A DNA stretch of 5,820 nt from Treponema sp. (GTDB taxonomy: Bacteria; Spirochaetota; Spirochaetia; Treponematales; Breznakiellaceae), in the NCBI GenBank assembly GCA_031258265.1, contig JAIRNB010000113.1:1-5820 (forward strand). The letters are read 5' to 3'. Shown here in pieces: positions 5,487 to 5,820 of the stretch; the stretch's first letter is position 1, and the number at the start of each line of letters is the position of its first letter. Under the pieces are notes generated by a model, which was not told the DNA's origin, searched no databases, and saw only the letters and a list, made by a program, of their open reading frames with translations. A program made the translations under genes and the position numbers.

Positions 5487-5538
5487 GGACCGCAGCCCCA
5501 CAGGGGCGAGGAGGCCGGAGCCCCGAAAAGCCCGGTCC
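5487..5538. repeat. GC-rich nested inverted repeats
   Basis: GGACCG (5487-5492) and CGGTCC (5533-5538) form an outer stem. Inside, GCCCC (5495-5499) and GGGGC (5503-5507) form a 5-bp hairpin with loop ACA. The arrangement suggests a branched RNA or DNA fold, as in intergenic repeat families. Family unknown. Confidence 0.45.
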
Positions 5539-5559
5539 CCGTCCCCGGCGAAACGAAAG

Positions 5560-5576
5560 CGCCCCGTTAAGGGGCG
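5560..5576 (-). terminator. Possible intrinsic terminator of the right-edge gene
   Basis: On the minus strand CGCCCC, loop TTAAC, GGGGCG, followed by CTTTCGTTT. The stem is strong but only 6 bp and the T run is broken, so the call is tentative. It lies about 135 bp after the right-edge stop codon. Confidence 0.35.
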
Positions 5577-5588
5577 TTAAAACGAATA

Positions 5589-5692
5589 ATGTAACCCACG
5601 CCCGGCACACAATGGCCGCCGTTGTACCCGACAATGCGCGAAGGCGCCCACCTGAGCAGTGTGCCGTGGGCGGGGATGCGCCCAAATTACAT
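5589..5692. repeat. Long imperfect hairpin, about 100 nt
   Basis: ATGTAA (5589-5594), CCCACG (5595-5600) and GCACAC (5605-5610) pair in order with TTACAT (5687-5692), CGTGGG (5665-5670) and GTGTGC (5659-5664). One side has a 4-nt bulge (5601-5604), the other a 16-nt insertion (5671-5686). The interior holds smaller hairpins (TTGT/ACAA at 5622-5634 and GCGC/GCGC at 5636-5647). The shape recalls integron attC sites, but no clear GTTRRRY/RYYYAAC core was found. Confidence 0.5.
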
Positions 5693-5711
5693 ACTAAATT
5701 GTACCGGAATA

Positions 5712-5820
5712 TTAGAGTTCCTTGAGGAGTTCATTGAGTTCATCGGAGCTTACGGCGTGTTCTATGGCGGGGGCGCTTGTGGATTTCTGCTCCTCGCCGA
5801 TAGTTTTGCGCCGTCCGGCC
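5712..5820 (-). CDS. C-terminal end of an unidentified protein (cut by window edge)
   Basis: The last 35 codons of a minus-strand gene ending in TAA at 5712-5714. Residues read AGRRKTIGEEQKSTSAPAI, then EHAVSSDELNELLKEL. The first part is polar and linker-like; the last 14 residues form an amphipathic helix rich in Leu and Glu. The D-E-L-x-x-L-L pattern resembles short interaction helices of motility and signalling proteins, but this is too little to name a family. Its codon use and direction match the other genes. It is separated from rsmD by the hairpin-rich interval. Confidence 0.6.
   Translation of the reverse strand, partial: AGRRKTIGEEQKSTSAPAIEHAVSSDELNELLKEL

Larger units (their letters stand above)
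5294..5711. other. Gene-free interval dense in inverted repeats
   Basis: About 420 bp between the stop of the right-edge gene and rsmD. No reading frame here looks like a protein: the open frames on both strands run through the palindromes and are Arg/Pro/Gly-rich. It holds at least six hairpins or inverted repeats, listed separately, and shifts from GC-rich (5461-5680) to AT-rich palindromes (5401-5459). The layout suggests an intergenic repeat, MITE-like or structured RNA element that may be multicopy in the genome; copy number cannot be seen here. Confidence 0.6.

Noticed and set aside
5589..5692. A definite integron attC site
   Set aside because: The hairpin shape fits loosely, but I found no paired GTTRRRY and RYYYAAC cores, and no integrase or cassette array is in the window. 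Kept only as a tentative finding.
5294..5711. A CRISPR array
   Set aside because: The hairpins differ in sequence and spacing; there are no regular direct repeats with unique spacers.
5380..5725. Small open frames on both strands in the intergenic interval
   Set aside because: They cross perfect palindromes and GC-rich hairpins, are Arg/Pro-rich, overlap each other and lack ribosome sites; most likely non-coding.

Overview
The window reads as a compact minus-strand housekeeping block from a bacterial chromosome, moderately to highly GC-rich in its coding parts, with AT-rich promoter spots. The gene content (tig next to clpP, a TPR protein in front of rlmN, rsmD) and the style of the proteins suggest a spirochaete of the Treponema group, possibly a gut-associated one. 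This is an inference from familiarity, not from a search. Every gene I can support is on the minus strand, so the text below runs from the right edge to the left.

Right edge (5712-5820): the last 35 codons of an unrecognised gene. Next comes a gene-free stretch of about 420 bp (5294-5711) crowded with inverted repeats: a long imperfect hairpin, a GC-rich nested element, a terminator-like hairpin, two nearly abutting perfect palindromes of 25 and 32 bp, and two more hairpins just ahead of rsmD. It looks like an intergenic repeat or mobile-type element and is the most unusual part of the window. rsmD (16S rRNA m2G966 methyltransferase) follows.

Centre: a near-consensus sigma70 promoter (TTGACA, 17 bp, TATTAT) lies in the 80-bp AT-rich gap after rsmD. 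It drives a tightly packed set of a 115-residue conserved-looking small protein, a TPR-repeat protein of about 385 residues and rlmN (radical-SAM methyltransferase for 23S A2503 and some tRNAs). These three genes overlap or touch, so they are probably co-transcribed.

Left: after rlmN a second strong promoter (TTGACA, 18 bp, TAAAAT) serves a tRNA-Leu(UAG) with a structured leader of about 80 nt. About 200 bp further on lies tig (trigger factor), then clpP after only 9 bp; clpP runs off the left edge. No convincing separate tig promoter was found, so the chaperone/protease pair may depend on read-through from the tRNA promoter. The tRNA-tig gap holds a strong G-rich hairpin that could control this.

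The theme is translation and protein quality control: rRNA modification (RsmD, RlmN), a tRNA, a ribosome-bound chaperone and a protease. No CRISPR array, transposase or phage gene is present.
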